Shown one piece after another: positions 9,034 to 16,194 of a stretch of 64,000 nucleotides of DNA. Source of the DNA: CAZCTC01 sp964501335 (GTDB lineage: Bacteria; Chloroflexota; Anaerolineae; B4-G1; SLSP01); assembly GCA_964501335.1 (NCBI GenBank), contig CAZCTC010000002.1, positions 124,001 through 188,000 on the forward strand, given 5' to 3'. Made by a program: the position numbers and the translations under genes. The notes below the pieces were generated by a model. It was not told the DNA's origin and did not search any database. It was given only the letters and a program-made list of their open reading frames with translations. The stretch's first letter is position 1; each line of letters starts with the position of its first letter.

Positions 9034-9165
9034 CTAATTATTCAGATTTAACTTTTCGATAACAGGGACCTCAATATAGCGCTTTCTCAACGCGCTGATG
9101 ATAACCATCAGGCCCCTGACGATCTCGACCCAGAACTCACGGTCTCGATCAAACGACTGCGACAT
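9034..9165 (-). CDS. Very small phage protein of unknown function
   Basis: A 43-residue protein, start chosen at ATG 9163-9165 because GGAGG lies eight bases upstream; a longer frame would begin inside the promoter-like region. The sequence MSQSFDRDREFWVEIVRGLM is amphipathic with a hydrophobic run (LMVIISAL) and a basic segment, which could be membrane-associated or DNA-binding. It is preceded by repeats resembling operators and followed by a terminator, so it seems to be a separate small transcription unit. Confidence 0.5.
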   Translation of the reverse strand: MSQSFDRDREFWVEIVRGLMVIISALRKRYIEVPVIEKLNLNN

Positions 9166-9178
9166 TTGTATAACCTCC

Positions 9179-9259
9179 ATTGTATAACAGCTTCTTCCTC
9201 TGTCAATGACTACAGTCAATTATGACCGAAGTCACCATTACAATTGAGTTACAGTAGAG
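9179..9259 (-). promoter_or_regulatory. Repeat-rich promoter/operator region
   Basis: On the minus strand TTGACA (9201-9206) and TACAAT (9179-9184) are spaced by 16 bases. The region also holds paired direct repeats: GTCAT-ATTGAC followed by GTCATTGAC, two TGTAACTC copies, and TTATACAA on both sides of the GGAGG before the 43-residue gene. This density suggests a regulated promoter. The -10 hexamer is so close to the ribosome site that a transcript starting there would be almost leaderless, so the exact promoter is uncertain. Confidence 0.4.
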
Positions 9260-9532
9260 TTACATCACCTCCAATCTCTTCGCCTCGATTTCGCTGGCTA
9301 TCATCAGCACTTCCTGATCGCTCAGGAACCGAGTCTCGAAATACCGGGCGTTGGTTTCGAGACACCGTCGCACATACCGTTTTTCATCGCGCCGAGCCAT
9401 CCGGAGCCGATATTTCGACAGCCCAGACCGACAGGTCTGATGCCACACCATTCTTCCGTGTCGATTTTGACGACGGACAAAAGTGAGATTTCCCTTGAAT
9501 TTTAGAGCATCGCGATAGTAACCCCGTTTCAT
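9260..9532 (-). CDS. Small basic protein of unknown function
   Basis: A 90-residue, strongly basic protein (KRGYYRDALKFKGN at the start, then RRQNRHGRMVWHQ) with two Cys residues and a helical C-terminal half (SDQEVLMIASEIEAKRLEVM). The charge suggests nucleic-acid binding. It follows the FtsK-like gene by 35 bases. No family recognised. Confidence 0.55.
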   Translation of the reverse strand: MKRGYYRDALKFKGNLTFVRRQNRHGRMVWHQTCRSGLSKYRLRMARRDEKRYVRRCLETNARYFETRFLSDQEVLMIASEIEAKRLEVM

Positions 9533-9567
9533 GCCGCCTCCCTTTCATCGGTGAATCAGTGAACAGA

Positions 9568-10944
9568 CTATAGCAGTCCCGCCTCCGCCCCCGGTTGGAC
9601 CGCCTGGACCGGGGTTGGACCCGCTTGGACCCGGTTGGACCGGTTGGCCGGCTGGACCGCCAAACCCGCCAAAACCGGCGTAATCTTCCGCGAATTCCCC
9701 GCCGCGGGATCTTTCTGCAACCAGCCGCGCAAGTCCCAATCTTCGGCCAATTTCCGAGCGGCCTTCTCACCGACCCCGAGCTTTGACGCGATGGCCTCAC
9801 GCGGCAGGTACCCGCCCCGTTCCGCCATCGCCCACCGCACTAAATCCTGCTCGGCCTCCGTCAGTGCTCCCTGGGCCGCATTATCACTGGCCAGCTCCAC
9901 CAGCAGCTGCTTATCCAGCAGGAAGGTCTGGAGCGGCCCCCAGCGATCGGTCACGGCGAGGCCGGGCCGACTGGCCGGAATCCGGGCGGCGGCCGGGATT
10001 CCGATGGCCTGGGCGATCTCGGAGCTGCGGACCCGGAAGCCGAAGACGGCACCGACCTGGTCGCGCACCCGGCCGACCACCGCCTTGCTGAAGTCCTGGG
10101 CCGCGAAGATCAGATTGATCCCGAACTTCCGCCCGCGCCACCCCAGATCGGCGGCCGCGTTGGCCAAGCCCCCCCTCGGCCCGCCCGCAGCCGTCACCGT
10201 GGCGTTGAACTCGTCCAGAATCACCAGGATGCGCGGCAGCGGAGCGAGGCCGGCAGCGGCGGCCAGGGCGTTGTACTCCTCCAGCTTCTCAGGATAGCCG
10301 GGCATTTCGCGGTAGAGCGCGGCCCGGGCGTCGCACTCACCGACGGCGCGCTGGATCAGGGACAGGGCTTCCTCGGGGGTGTGGGCAATAGGGGCCATCA
10401 AGGCCGGGTGATGTTCCAGCATGGGGAAGGTAGCGCCGTCCACGTCGGACACCAACAGCGAGCAGCCTTCCAGGATGGCCTGATAACCCAGCAAGCGCAG
10501 AAACACGGACTTGCCCGATCCGGTCATGCCGGCCACCAGGAGATGCCCGAGGCGATCCCACGGCACGGTGACCGGGCCGCCGATCGCCCCAATCCCCAGA
10601 CCGGCGGCGCCGCGTTGAAAACCGGGGAATTCCGCCAGGTGCGGGAGCCGCGGCGCCGGAGATAGCAGAACGGCGTAGCGCAGCCCGGAATGGTTGCTCA
10701 AGTAGACGGGGCGGCCGCCGATCGCCGTAGAGAGGTGATGCAAAATTGCATCGGTAACGTAGGGCTCCAGGCGCTCGATACGGGACACATCGAGGACACC
10801 AAAGAGCCACACCAACCCCGCAGGGCTCTGGGTGAGCATCCACTCAGAGAACGCCGGTTCAATCCCCCGGCCATCCAGGACCTGGGGAATACGCCGCGCA
10901 ATTTCATCGGCAGCCACCGTATAAGATCGTTGAATCTCTACCAT
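9568..10944 (-). CDS. FtsK/TraB-like hexameric DNA translocase with a C-terminal winged-helix domain
   Basis: A 458-residue ATPase of the FtsK/HerA group: Walker A GMTGSGKS (139-146), Walker B LVILDEF (240-246), and AAQDFSKAVVGRVRDQVGA, the conserved region after Walker B. It has no membrane segment of its own; the DUF2637-like protein of the same operon could supply one. The C-terminal part (about 370-435: DLVRWAMAERGGYLPREAIA, then KLAEDWDLRGWLQKD) looks like a winged-helix DNA-binding domain, as in FtsK gamma and Streptomyces TraB. TraB moves double-stranded DNA between cells; FtsK clears DNA at division. Here, together with the DUF2637-like gene and the repeats at its 3' end, transfer of element DNA is the best inference. 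A packaging or segregation role in a phage-plasmid is possible. Confidence 0.85.
   Translation of the reverse strand: MVEIQRSYTVAADEIARRIPQVLDGRGIEPAFSEWMLTQSPAGLVWLFGVLDVSRIERLEPYVTDAILHHLSTAIGGRPVYLSNHSGLRYAVLLSPAPRLPHLAEFPGFQRGAAGLGIGAIGGPVTVPWDRLGHLLVAGMTGSGKSVFLRLLGYQAILEGCSLLVSDVDGATFPMLEHHPALMAPIAHTPEEALSLIQRAVGECDARAALYREMPGYPEKLEEYNALAAAAGLAPLPRILVILDEFNATVTAAGGPRGGLANAAADLGWRGRKFGINLIFAAQDFSKAVVGRVRDQVGAVFGFRVRSSEIAQAIGIPAAARIPASRPGLAVTDRWGPLQTFLLDKQLLVELASDNAAQGALTEAEQDLVRWAMAERGGYLPREAIASKLGVGEKAARKLAEDWDLRGWLQKDPAAGNSRKITPVLAGLAVQPANRSNRVQAGPTPVQAVQPGAEAGLL
9595..9658. repeat. TGGACC repeats phased at about one helical turn, inside the 3' end of the FtsK-like gene
   Basis: TGGACC occurs at 9596, 9605, 9616, 9626, 9636 and 9653, with a variant TGGCC at 9645. 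Steps are 9, 11, 10, 10, 9 and 8 bases, none of which preserves the reading frame, so the spacing is not a by-product of protein repeats. Cis-acting transfer loci (clt) of Streptomyces plasmids consist of short repeats bound by TraB close to the traB 3' end, which is the closest known analogue. Confidence 0.7.
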
Positions 10945-10945
10945 G

Positions 10946-11971
10946 CTATTCCTCGCTTTCGATCGATGCAGTCAACGCCAGTGGCTCAACCTCGCCCAGC
11001 CACCCGCGCACCTCGCCCGGATCCACAATCCGCACGCTGGACAGCGCCCGTTTCGGCTCACCATCCGGTGCCGCCAGCACCCGGGCCGCCTGGGCCGGCG
11101 ATACCCGCGGCCGCTGCGCCTGCGGAAGTCCCCGGCTGGCCAGATCGACAGCCTGATCCCGCGCCGTGACCCGCTCCTGCAACTCAGGGGCCACGAGAGC
11201 CGGCTGAGTCACCATCCCGGAATCTACCACGGTAGCCGGCCCAAAGGCCCGATCAGGATCATAAATCACCATTCCCCCGTTGGGACCCCGCAACACCATT
11301 ACCGGGGCGTCTCCTCGCGCATCTCGCGCGATCATCCGCGCCCGCACTTCCAGCGCCCGGATCGCCGTGACGATCCCCCAGCCGATCAGCGCCAGTGCCG
11401 CGATCGCCAGCGCCCAGGGCCCCCAGGTCACCAATGGCTGGACAATCTTTTCCCGCTCCAACGCCATCCGCGCCCGCTCCGCGTCGGCGGCCTCACGGGT
11501 CGCCTGGATGCGCCAGGCCGACGCGGTAGCCTCTGCCGCCTGCGCCCATGCCGTTGATGTCGCCTGCTGCTGCGCCTGGCGTTCCTGAGCCTGGGCTGTT
11601 GCGGTCGCCTGTTGGGATTGGGCCGTCGCGGTGGCCATCGCGGCCGAGGCCTCCACCGTCGTCTGCCATGCTGTGGCCGTTGCCTGGGCCTGCTGGGCCT
11701 GAGCGGTAGCCGTTCCCTCCCATGCCCTCTGAGTAGCAGTGGCCTGGGCAGCGGAAGCAGTCGCGGTGGCCATGGCGTCCAGCGCATCCAGGGTCTGGCG
11801 GGCCTGGATGCCGGCCAGATACTGATTGACTTGCGCCGCCTCGATGGTGGGCTGGAGCGCAGAAGAGGTTATCGCGGGGGCGGTGCGCGCACCGGTGCCG
11901 CTCGAAGAGCAGGCCATGCTTACCACCGCCGCCACCGCAATCATCGCCCAGACCACTGCGCGCTTGTGCAT
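10946..11971 (-). CDS. Ala/Thr/Gln-rich lipoprotein with a central transmembrane helix
   Basis: About 341 residues, start chosen at ATG 11969-11971 because GGAGG lies six bases upstream; an ATG two codons earlier forms an ATGA overlap with the preceding stop. The N-terminus is a lipoprotein signal (AVVWAMIAVAAVVSMAC, lipobox SMAC). Residues about 50-150 are a low-complexity helical region of ATATAQ-type repeats. A second hydrophobic helix (about 180-205, TWGPWALAIAALALIGWGIV) is followed by a cytosolic-type domain. Anchors at both ends of a long helix suggest an envelope stalk or scaffold. It stands immediately before the FtsK-like ATPase and may be part of the same apparatus; the function is unknown. 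Confidence 0.7.
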   Translation of the reverse strand: MHKRAVVWAMIAVAAVVSMACSSSGTGARTAPAITSSALQPTIEAAQVNQYLAGIQARQTLDALDAMATATASAAQATATQRAWEGTATAQAQQAQATATAWQTTVEASAAMATATAQSQQATATAQAQERQAQQQATSTAWAQAAEATASAWRIQATREAADAERARMALEREKIVQPLVTWGPWALAIAALALIGWGIVTAIRALEVRARMIARDARGDAPVMVLRGPNGGMVIYDPDRAFGPATVVDSGMVTQPALVAPELQERVTARDQAVDLASRGLPQAQRPRVSPAQAARVLAAPDGEPKRALSSVRIVDPGEVRGWLGEVEPLALTASIESEE

Positions 11972-11973
11972 AC

Positions 11974-12354
11974 TCATCCTCCGTTCGGAAACCAAATCCG
12001 TAGTTTCATCTGCGTGCGTTCCGATCGCATGGTATCCAGTTGAGATTTCATCAATGCACGTTCCCGCATAATCTCTCGCGCCCGCTCGATAATGTTGCGC
12101 CCCTCTGAGACCTCTAATATCGCACGGACCTCGCGTAAAACCCGACTACACCGCACCAGATCAATACCGCCGTCAGTAATCGGAACGCCTAAAGTGAAAC
12201 TTCCGGTTTCAGTTTCCATGTAGGTTTTCTCGTATTCACCATCAAACTCGACGGTTATCTGCTGATCGTCGAGAGCAACAACCACGCCCCACCCCTCGCC
12301 GGGAACGAACAGGAGACACCCAAGCAAATTTTCGTTAATCATCACTTCCACCAT
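11974..12354 (-). CDS. Hypothetical cytosolic protein of the transfer operon
   Basis: A 126-residue protein. The first half is beta-rich with an SH3-like look (LLFVPGEGWGVVVALDDQQI, TVEFDGEYEKTY), reminiscent of small nucleic-acid or partner binding folds. The second half is helical and charged (VLREVRAILEVSEGRNIIER). It overlaps the upstream membrane protein gene by 13 bases and its stop overlaps the next start, so it is translated as part of the operon. No family recognised. Confidence 0.6.
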   Translation of the reverse strand: MVEVMINENLLGCLLFVPGEGWGVVVALDDQQITVEFDGEYEKTYMETETGSFTLGVPITDGGIDLVRCSRVLREVRAILEVSEGRNIIERAREIMRERALMKSQLDTMRSERTQMKLRIWFPNGG

Positions 12355-12737
12355 CCCGCCGGCAATTCAAACATAGATGGTTCCTCGAACGCTTCAAGTT
12401 TGTCCATATCCTCTACCGATGCAATCCCGCGCACCCGCCGCGCATGGGCCGCCGCAATCGCTCGTTGCTCCAGTTCAGGGAGTGCATCAAATCGGTATAA
12501 TCTGCTTCGGGTGACAACCGTACGCCACCACATCAATCCAACTACGGCGCATAGCAAAACTACCAAAACTCCAAAAACGAACGCCAGCGCTACACTGGCA
12601 GCAGCCTGCCCGCTGGCCGCCATCACGACAGCGTCGGCCTGACGCGCCGTCGCCCAGGATTGAGCTAGCAACGCGCCGGCCATGGTCATCACCAGGACAA
12701 AAACGCAGACGGCCGTGATGATGTATGCCGGTTTCAT
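12342..12737 (-). CDS. Small two-helix membrane protein of the transfer operon
   Basis: A 131-residue protein with hydrophobic segments at about 6-26 (IITAVCVFVLVMTMAGALLA) and 45-68 (SVALAFVFGVLVVLLCAVVG), then a charged cytosolic tail ending PAGWWK. The gene overlaps both neighbours. Similar small membrane proteins of unknown role (Spd-type) accompany TraB in actinomycete plasmids, but no direct similarity could be shown here. Confidence 0.6.
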   Translation of the reverse strand: MKPAYIITAVCVFVLVMTMAGALLAQSWATARQADAVVMAASGQAAASVALAFVFGVLVVLLCAVVGLMWWRTVVTRSRLYRFDALPELEQRAIAAAHARRVRGIASVEDMDKLEAFEEPSMFELPAGWWK

Positions 12738-13072
12738 TCCCCGATCTCCCGTACGTTGGCCACCACATCGGCGGCGACCGACAGAACATCCAGCCCGATG
12801 GCATCAGCCGCCACGAGGCAATCAATGAGCGAGCCCATCACCATCCGCTGCGCCTCGTCGATCCCGTTTTTCTCCGCATAGTCGCGCCATGCGTCGATCT
12901 GCGTCTGGCGCGCGAACTGATTCTCATGCATCGCCATCGCGGCCAGCACCTGCTGGATTCGGTGCAAGCTCGGCGGCACAATTGGAGCCGGGGCCGATTC
13001 TGGATATGCCGACCCGCTGGAAATAGTGCGTCCCGGCAAAAGATCCTTGCCATTGAAATCACCGGTGCTCAT
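12734..13072 (-). CDS. Hypothetical protein of the transfer operon
   Basis: A 112-residue soluble protein with a disordered, Pro/Ser-rich first third and a helical remainder (LHRIQQVLAAMAMHENQFAR, DCLVAADAIGLDVLSVAADV). It overlaps the upstream and downstream genes by four bases each. No motif identifies a function. Confidence 0.55.
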   Translation of the reverse strand: MSTGDFNGKDLLPGRTISSGSAYPESAPAPIVPPSLHRIQQVLAAMAMHENQFARQTQIDAWRDYAEKNGIDEAQRMVMGSLIDCLVAADAIGLDVLSVAADVVANVREIGE

Positions 13073-14001
13073 TTGGCCTCCTTTTCGGCCACCACCATCT
13101 GGCGCGCCTCATATGCCCAACTATCCGCCGTCCGCGCCGGCAGCGCCACGAATCCGCGCGCCGTCAAAATCTCGTTCACGCCGTCGGCCGTCATTGTCTC
13201 GCGCGCCCCGTTCATCCCCGCGCAGAGCTGACGCCATTCCTCACGGGTAGCGCGCCGGGGTTGCGCTGCGTTTTCGGCCTGCGCTTTTTGCTCCTGTGTC
13301 TGGCGCAACTCCTGCGTCGCCTTGCGCAGCTCGACCTGTACCTGCTTCAACTCGGCCCGCGCCTGGTCGATCCGGGCGCGCCATTCCTGTTCGGTTTTCT
13401 CCGCCAGTTGCGCAATCTCCGTCGCCCGTTGCGCTGCTTCTGCGCGGGCCTGCGCATCCAACCGCGCCATCTCTGCGACCTGCGCTTCCGTCTTCGCTAT
13501 CGTCTGCGCCAGTTCGGCGGCGGCCTGCTCAATCTGCGCCTGGATATCTGCCAGAGCTGCGCCGGCCTGTGCCTGGGCCGCTTCAAGTTGCGCGATCGCG
13601 GCCGCCACACCGGCGCGGCTCACGTTGCTCCGCAGCTGGCCCATGAGCAACTCAAAACTCAACAACAGCGCTACCGGGGGGACTGCCGCCATGACCTGCG
13701 CCAGCGGAGCGGATTGCGCGTGCAGCACGTTGAAAGTTACGCTGGCCAGCGTAAACAGCGCCACCAGCGCCCAGGGGTAAATCGTGCGCTCACGTAGCAA
13801 CGAGTTGCGGAGCACGGAAAGAGACGCGGCTACAATGGCCCCATCCACCACAAGCGGGAACAACGCAGCCAACCAGGGCTTGATCCCGTTACCCAGGGCC
13901 AGTCCTTGCAGCGCCTCAAATGACAACACGAACGCGGCGGTAGCCAGGAAGGCTACCAGAACGGCAGAGATCACGGAAATTATATTATTCCAACGGTTCA
14001 T
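13069..14001 (-). CDS. DUF2637/SpdB-like membrane protein with a long cytosolic coiled coil
   Basis: About 310 residues, start chosen at ATG 13999-14001, six bases after GGAG. Four hydrophobic segments (about 8-32, 40-60, 70-92, 98-120) include GIKPWLAALFPLVVDGAIV and LVALFTLASVTFNVLHAQ, the hallmark of DUF2637. That family was described in actinobacteria, where members lie beside traB-like genes and are linked to plasmid spread. Residues about 135-265 are a continuous Ala/Gln/Glu coiled coil, and the C-terminus has a short HTH-like segment (DGVNEILTARGFVALPA). It probably forms the membrane platform for the FtsK-like ATPase, which lacks membrane helices. Confidence 0.75.
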   Translation of the reverse strand: MNRWNNIISVISAVLVAFLATAAFVLSFEALQGLALGNGIKPWLAALFPLVVDGAIVAASLSVLRNSLLRERTIYPWALVALFTLASVTFNVLHAQSAPLAQVMAAVPPVALLLSFELLMGQLRSNVSRAGVAAAIAQLEAAQAQAGAALADIQAQIEQAAAELAQTIAKTEAQVAEMARLDAQARAEAAQRATEIAQLAEKTEQEWRARIDQARAELKQVQVELRKATQELRQTQEQKAQAENAAQPRRATREEWRQLCAGMNGARETMTADGVNEILTARGFVALPARTADSWAYEARQMVVAEKEAK

Positions 14002-14266
14002 TATCAGCTCCAGGTTCATCGGCAGTCAGGAGTGCTATCACTGCGTAGAGCGCATCCTGCCGCCGGATTACAACGTCCTCGGCATCCACAAAAACGAGAT
14101 CACCCAGTCGTCGCGCCGTTTCGCGCGCTTCGATCGCGCCACGCAGATCCTCATGGGCTTCCTGAATTATGATGAGCTTTTCTTCGGCGGAGTCTGCTGT
14201 TTTAATGCACTCCATCATTGCCGGTCGAATCAGAGTCACCGACTGCGCAAAATAGCTGTTTTTCAT
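13985..14266 (-). CDS. Hypothetical protein
   Basis: A 93-residue acidic, mostly helical protein (ECIKTADSAEEKLIIIQEAH, LRGAIEARETARRLGDLVFV) that overlaps the DUF2637-like gene by 17 bases. It stands between the helicase loader and the membrane module. No family recognised; a small regulatory or structural role is possible. Confidence 0.5.
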   Translation of the reverse strand: MKNSYFAQSVTLIRPAMMECIKTADSAEEKLIIIQEAHEDLRGAIEARETARRLGDLVFVDAEDVVIRRQDALYAVIALLTADEPGADNEPLE

Positions 14267-14300
14267 GTTGCTCCGATTTATCTGCGAATATTCGCAGATA

Positions 14301-15248
14301 CTACCACTGCACTCCGCTGCGATATGACGGCCCGCGAAATTCGATCACATTCCATAGCCGCTCGATAACGCGATCGACCGCAGCCGGCCCAATGTACTGT
14401 TCGAGCATGTAGCGGTTCCCGTTGTGGGGGTCCTGTTTGAAAGCATCCTGGTTCAGCGTAATGACGGTGGGCAGCCCAGCGTTATAGCGGGCATTGAGAA
14501 ATCCGAAAATTGATTGCCGGCTGAATTCAGTTGGCACCTTTTTGTCAATGTCATCAATGACTACCATCCAGCCCCCGTTCAGCTCGGCCAGGATTTCCTC
14601 TTCTGTTTCAGCTTCCTCGCCGCGACTATTCCATGACGCTTGCAGGCGCTCTAAATACTTGGGCCAGACGCGGAAGTAACCCCACCGGCCGGCATCGATC
14701 ACATCCCGCAGGATAGCCGCGGCCAGATGCGATTTTCCCATGCCGTAATCTCCGTACATCACCAGCCAGTTCTTTTCCGGTCCGATTTGACCGGTGATCA
14801 ACCCTGCCGCATATTCGCGGCAGGTGGTTCCCCAACTTGCCGCCGCGGGGCTTTCCCGGCGCGGCTCGTAGGTGTCGAACGCCGCTTTTTCGAGCCAGCC
14901 GATCAGGCCGGCCCGGTGCAGCCGATCACGTCGCAGGCCGACGGCGCGGACCTGTTCGGTGCGATCCTGATTGTCCAGGAAGTCGGCCTCTGGCCGGCAT
15001 CCGTGCCGATCACGGAAGCGCCACATTCCGCCACTGAGGCCGCCCCTCCAGTACTCGTAGGGGGTCATCACGTCCCCGCAGTACGGGCAGCGTCGTTTCA
15101 GATACTGAGCCGCCTCTTCGGCGGTCATATTGGCCAGGAGCTTTTTTTCCTCGTTCCAGATCTCCACGACATCCCGCCTGCGTTTTCCCGGAATATGTGC
15201 CGGTGAAGATCCACCCATTTTCCCTAAAATTTGTGAAAGGCTTTGCAT
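14301..15248 (-). CDS. DnaC/IstB-type helicase loader ATPase
   Basis: A 315-residue protein. Residues about 50-85 hold a CPYC pair and a later HGC, a possible zinc site. The AAA+ core has Walker A GDYGMGKSH (about 168-176), Walker B WMVVIDDID (about 230-238), and a downstream region (FSRQSIFGFLNARYNAGLPT, VITLN sensor 1) as in DnaC and IstB. Such proteins load the replicative helicase at the phage or plasmid origin. It lies six bases downstream of the initiator gene, giving a compact initiator-loader pair like lambda O-P. GGGAGGG precedes the ATG. Confidence 0.88.
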   Translation of the reverse strand: MQSLSQILGKMGGSSPAHIPGKRRRDVVEIWNEEKKLLANMTAEEAAQYLKRRCPYCGDVMTPYEYWRGGLSGGMWRFRDRHGCRPEADFLDNQDRTEQVRAVGLRRDRLHRAGLIGWLEKAAFDTYEPRRESPAAASWGTTCREYAAGLITGQIGPEKNWLVMYGDYGMGKSHLAAAILRDVIDAGRWGYFRVWPKYLERLQASWNSRGEEAETEEEILAELNGGWMVVIDDIDKKVPTEFSRQSIFGFLNARYNAGLPTVITLNQDAFKQDPHNGNRYMLEQYIGPAAVDRVIERLWNVIEFRGPSYRSGVQW

Positions 15249-15254
15249 TTTTAT

Positions 15255-16193
15255 TTACCCTCCCTTTGATCGATTAGCAATTCGGTCTAACAGCTGCGAG
15301 GCCGGCATCCGGTTCACAGCCGGCTGATTTTCTTTTCCGCTCGGCAACTTCTGCTTCTGCCCCGGCTTCTTGTCTGGGAGCGGATTCGTTACCACGGCCA
15401 GGGCATATTTCCAGCGCCCTGGATACGACGCATTTTTCTCGGCGAGCTGGAACGCATTTTCCCAGACATTCGGATCCGGGAACTGTTGAATCATCGAGAG
15501 AATCTCTTGATGTCGGAGCCCGTTCATCATTCCACAATACAGCGTGTACAGGTCGATGATTGATTTTTCGTTGGGCGAAAGTTCCGGCTCGGCTCTCTCT
15601 TCTCTCTTTGGTTCTTTGATGGTTATTGATGGTTGAACTGACAATGTTGTCAGTTCTGATGTGACAATTTGACAGTTCTGATGTGTCAAATTGTCAGTTC
15701 TGATGTGACAATTTGTCAGTTCTGATGTGTCAATTTGACAGTTCTGAACTGACAAATTGTCAGTTATTGACCGATCAGTACCGCCCGAATAACTGACAGA
15801 TTGACAGTTAATAGATGTAGAATCCGGATTTTGCGAGGAAGGCGCTTGCGCTTTCCGGATGTTCGCCAGGGCCAACATGGCGTCTCCGAGAGCTAAACCA
15901 AACTTTTTGCAAAGCGTGGTTTGCACTTCGTCATCCGATAGGCCGGGAGTGACGAGATATCGATTGCCCCGTCGGCGATTGTGCTCAACCCACAGATCAC
16001 CAGATTTCTCCAGTGTTTCAATTGAACGGATGACCGTGCGCTGAGAGAGCCGGCACTTGGCGGCGATGTAATCCAGGCTTGGCCAGCAAAATCCGTCGTC
16101 GTCGGCATTGTCGGCGATAGCCAGAATGACCAGCCGATCATTGCCGATCGCTTCGGAAATATCCCAGATGGCGGCCATTCTGCGGATGCTCAT
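15255..16193 (-). CDS. Phage-type replication initiator with an N-terminal winged helix and iterons inside the gene
   Basis: A 312-residue protein. The N-terminal domain (about 10-85) is a winged helix-turn-helix with WPSLDYIAAKCRLSQRTVIR and GDLWVEHNRRRGNRYLV, matching the phage replisome-organiser/DnaD-like initiators. The middle (about 125-185) is low complexity (NCQIDTSELTNCHIRTDNLT) because the DNA encoding it is an iteron array. The C-terminal part (about 195-270) is helical and may contact the helicase loader encoded next. The origin within the initiator gene is the arrangement known from lambdoid O genes. Confidence 0.8.
   Translation of the reverse strand: MSIRRMAAIWDISEAIGNDRLVILAIADNADDDGFCWPSLDYIAAKCRLSQRTVIRSIETLEKSGDLWVEHNRRRGNRYLVTPGLSDDEVQTTLCKKFGLALGDAMLALANIRKAQAPSSQNPDSTSINCQSVSYSGGTDRSITDNLSVQNCQIDTSELTNCHIRTDNLTHQNCQIVTSELTTLSVQPSITIKEPKREERAEPELSPNEKSIIDLYTLYCGMMNGLRHQEILSMIQQFPDPNVWENAFQLAEKNASYPGRWKYALAVVTNPLPDKKPGQKQKLPSGKENQPAVNRMPASQLLDRIANRSKGG
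15641..15812. repeat. 22-bp iterons: probable origin of replication of the element
   Basis: Units begin at 15641 (23 bp), 15664, 15686, 15708, 15730 and 15752 (22 bp each), with a degenerate seventh from about 15791. The core is CAATTTGTCAGTTCTGATGT with alternating AATTTGACAG and AAATTGTCAG forms; one unit boundary makes a near-perfect palindrome around CTGACAAATTGTCAG. The 22-bp period breaks the codon phase, so selection acts on DNA. The surrounding sequence is AT-richer than the rest of the element, as at an opening site. Confidence 0.85.
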
Positions 16194-16194
16194 A

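Noticed and set aside
15641..15812. CRISPR-like array
   Set aside because: Units are contiguous, near-palindromic and lack unique spacers; they lie inside an initiator gene, so iterons fit far better. No cas genes are present anywhere in the window.
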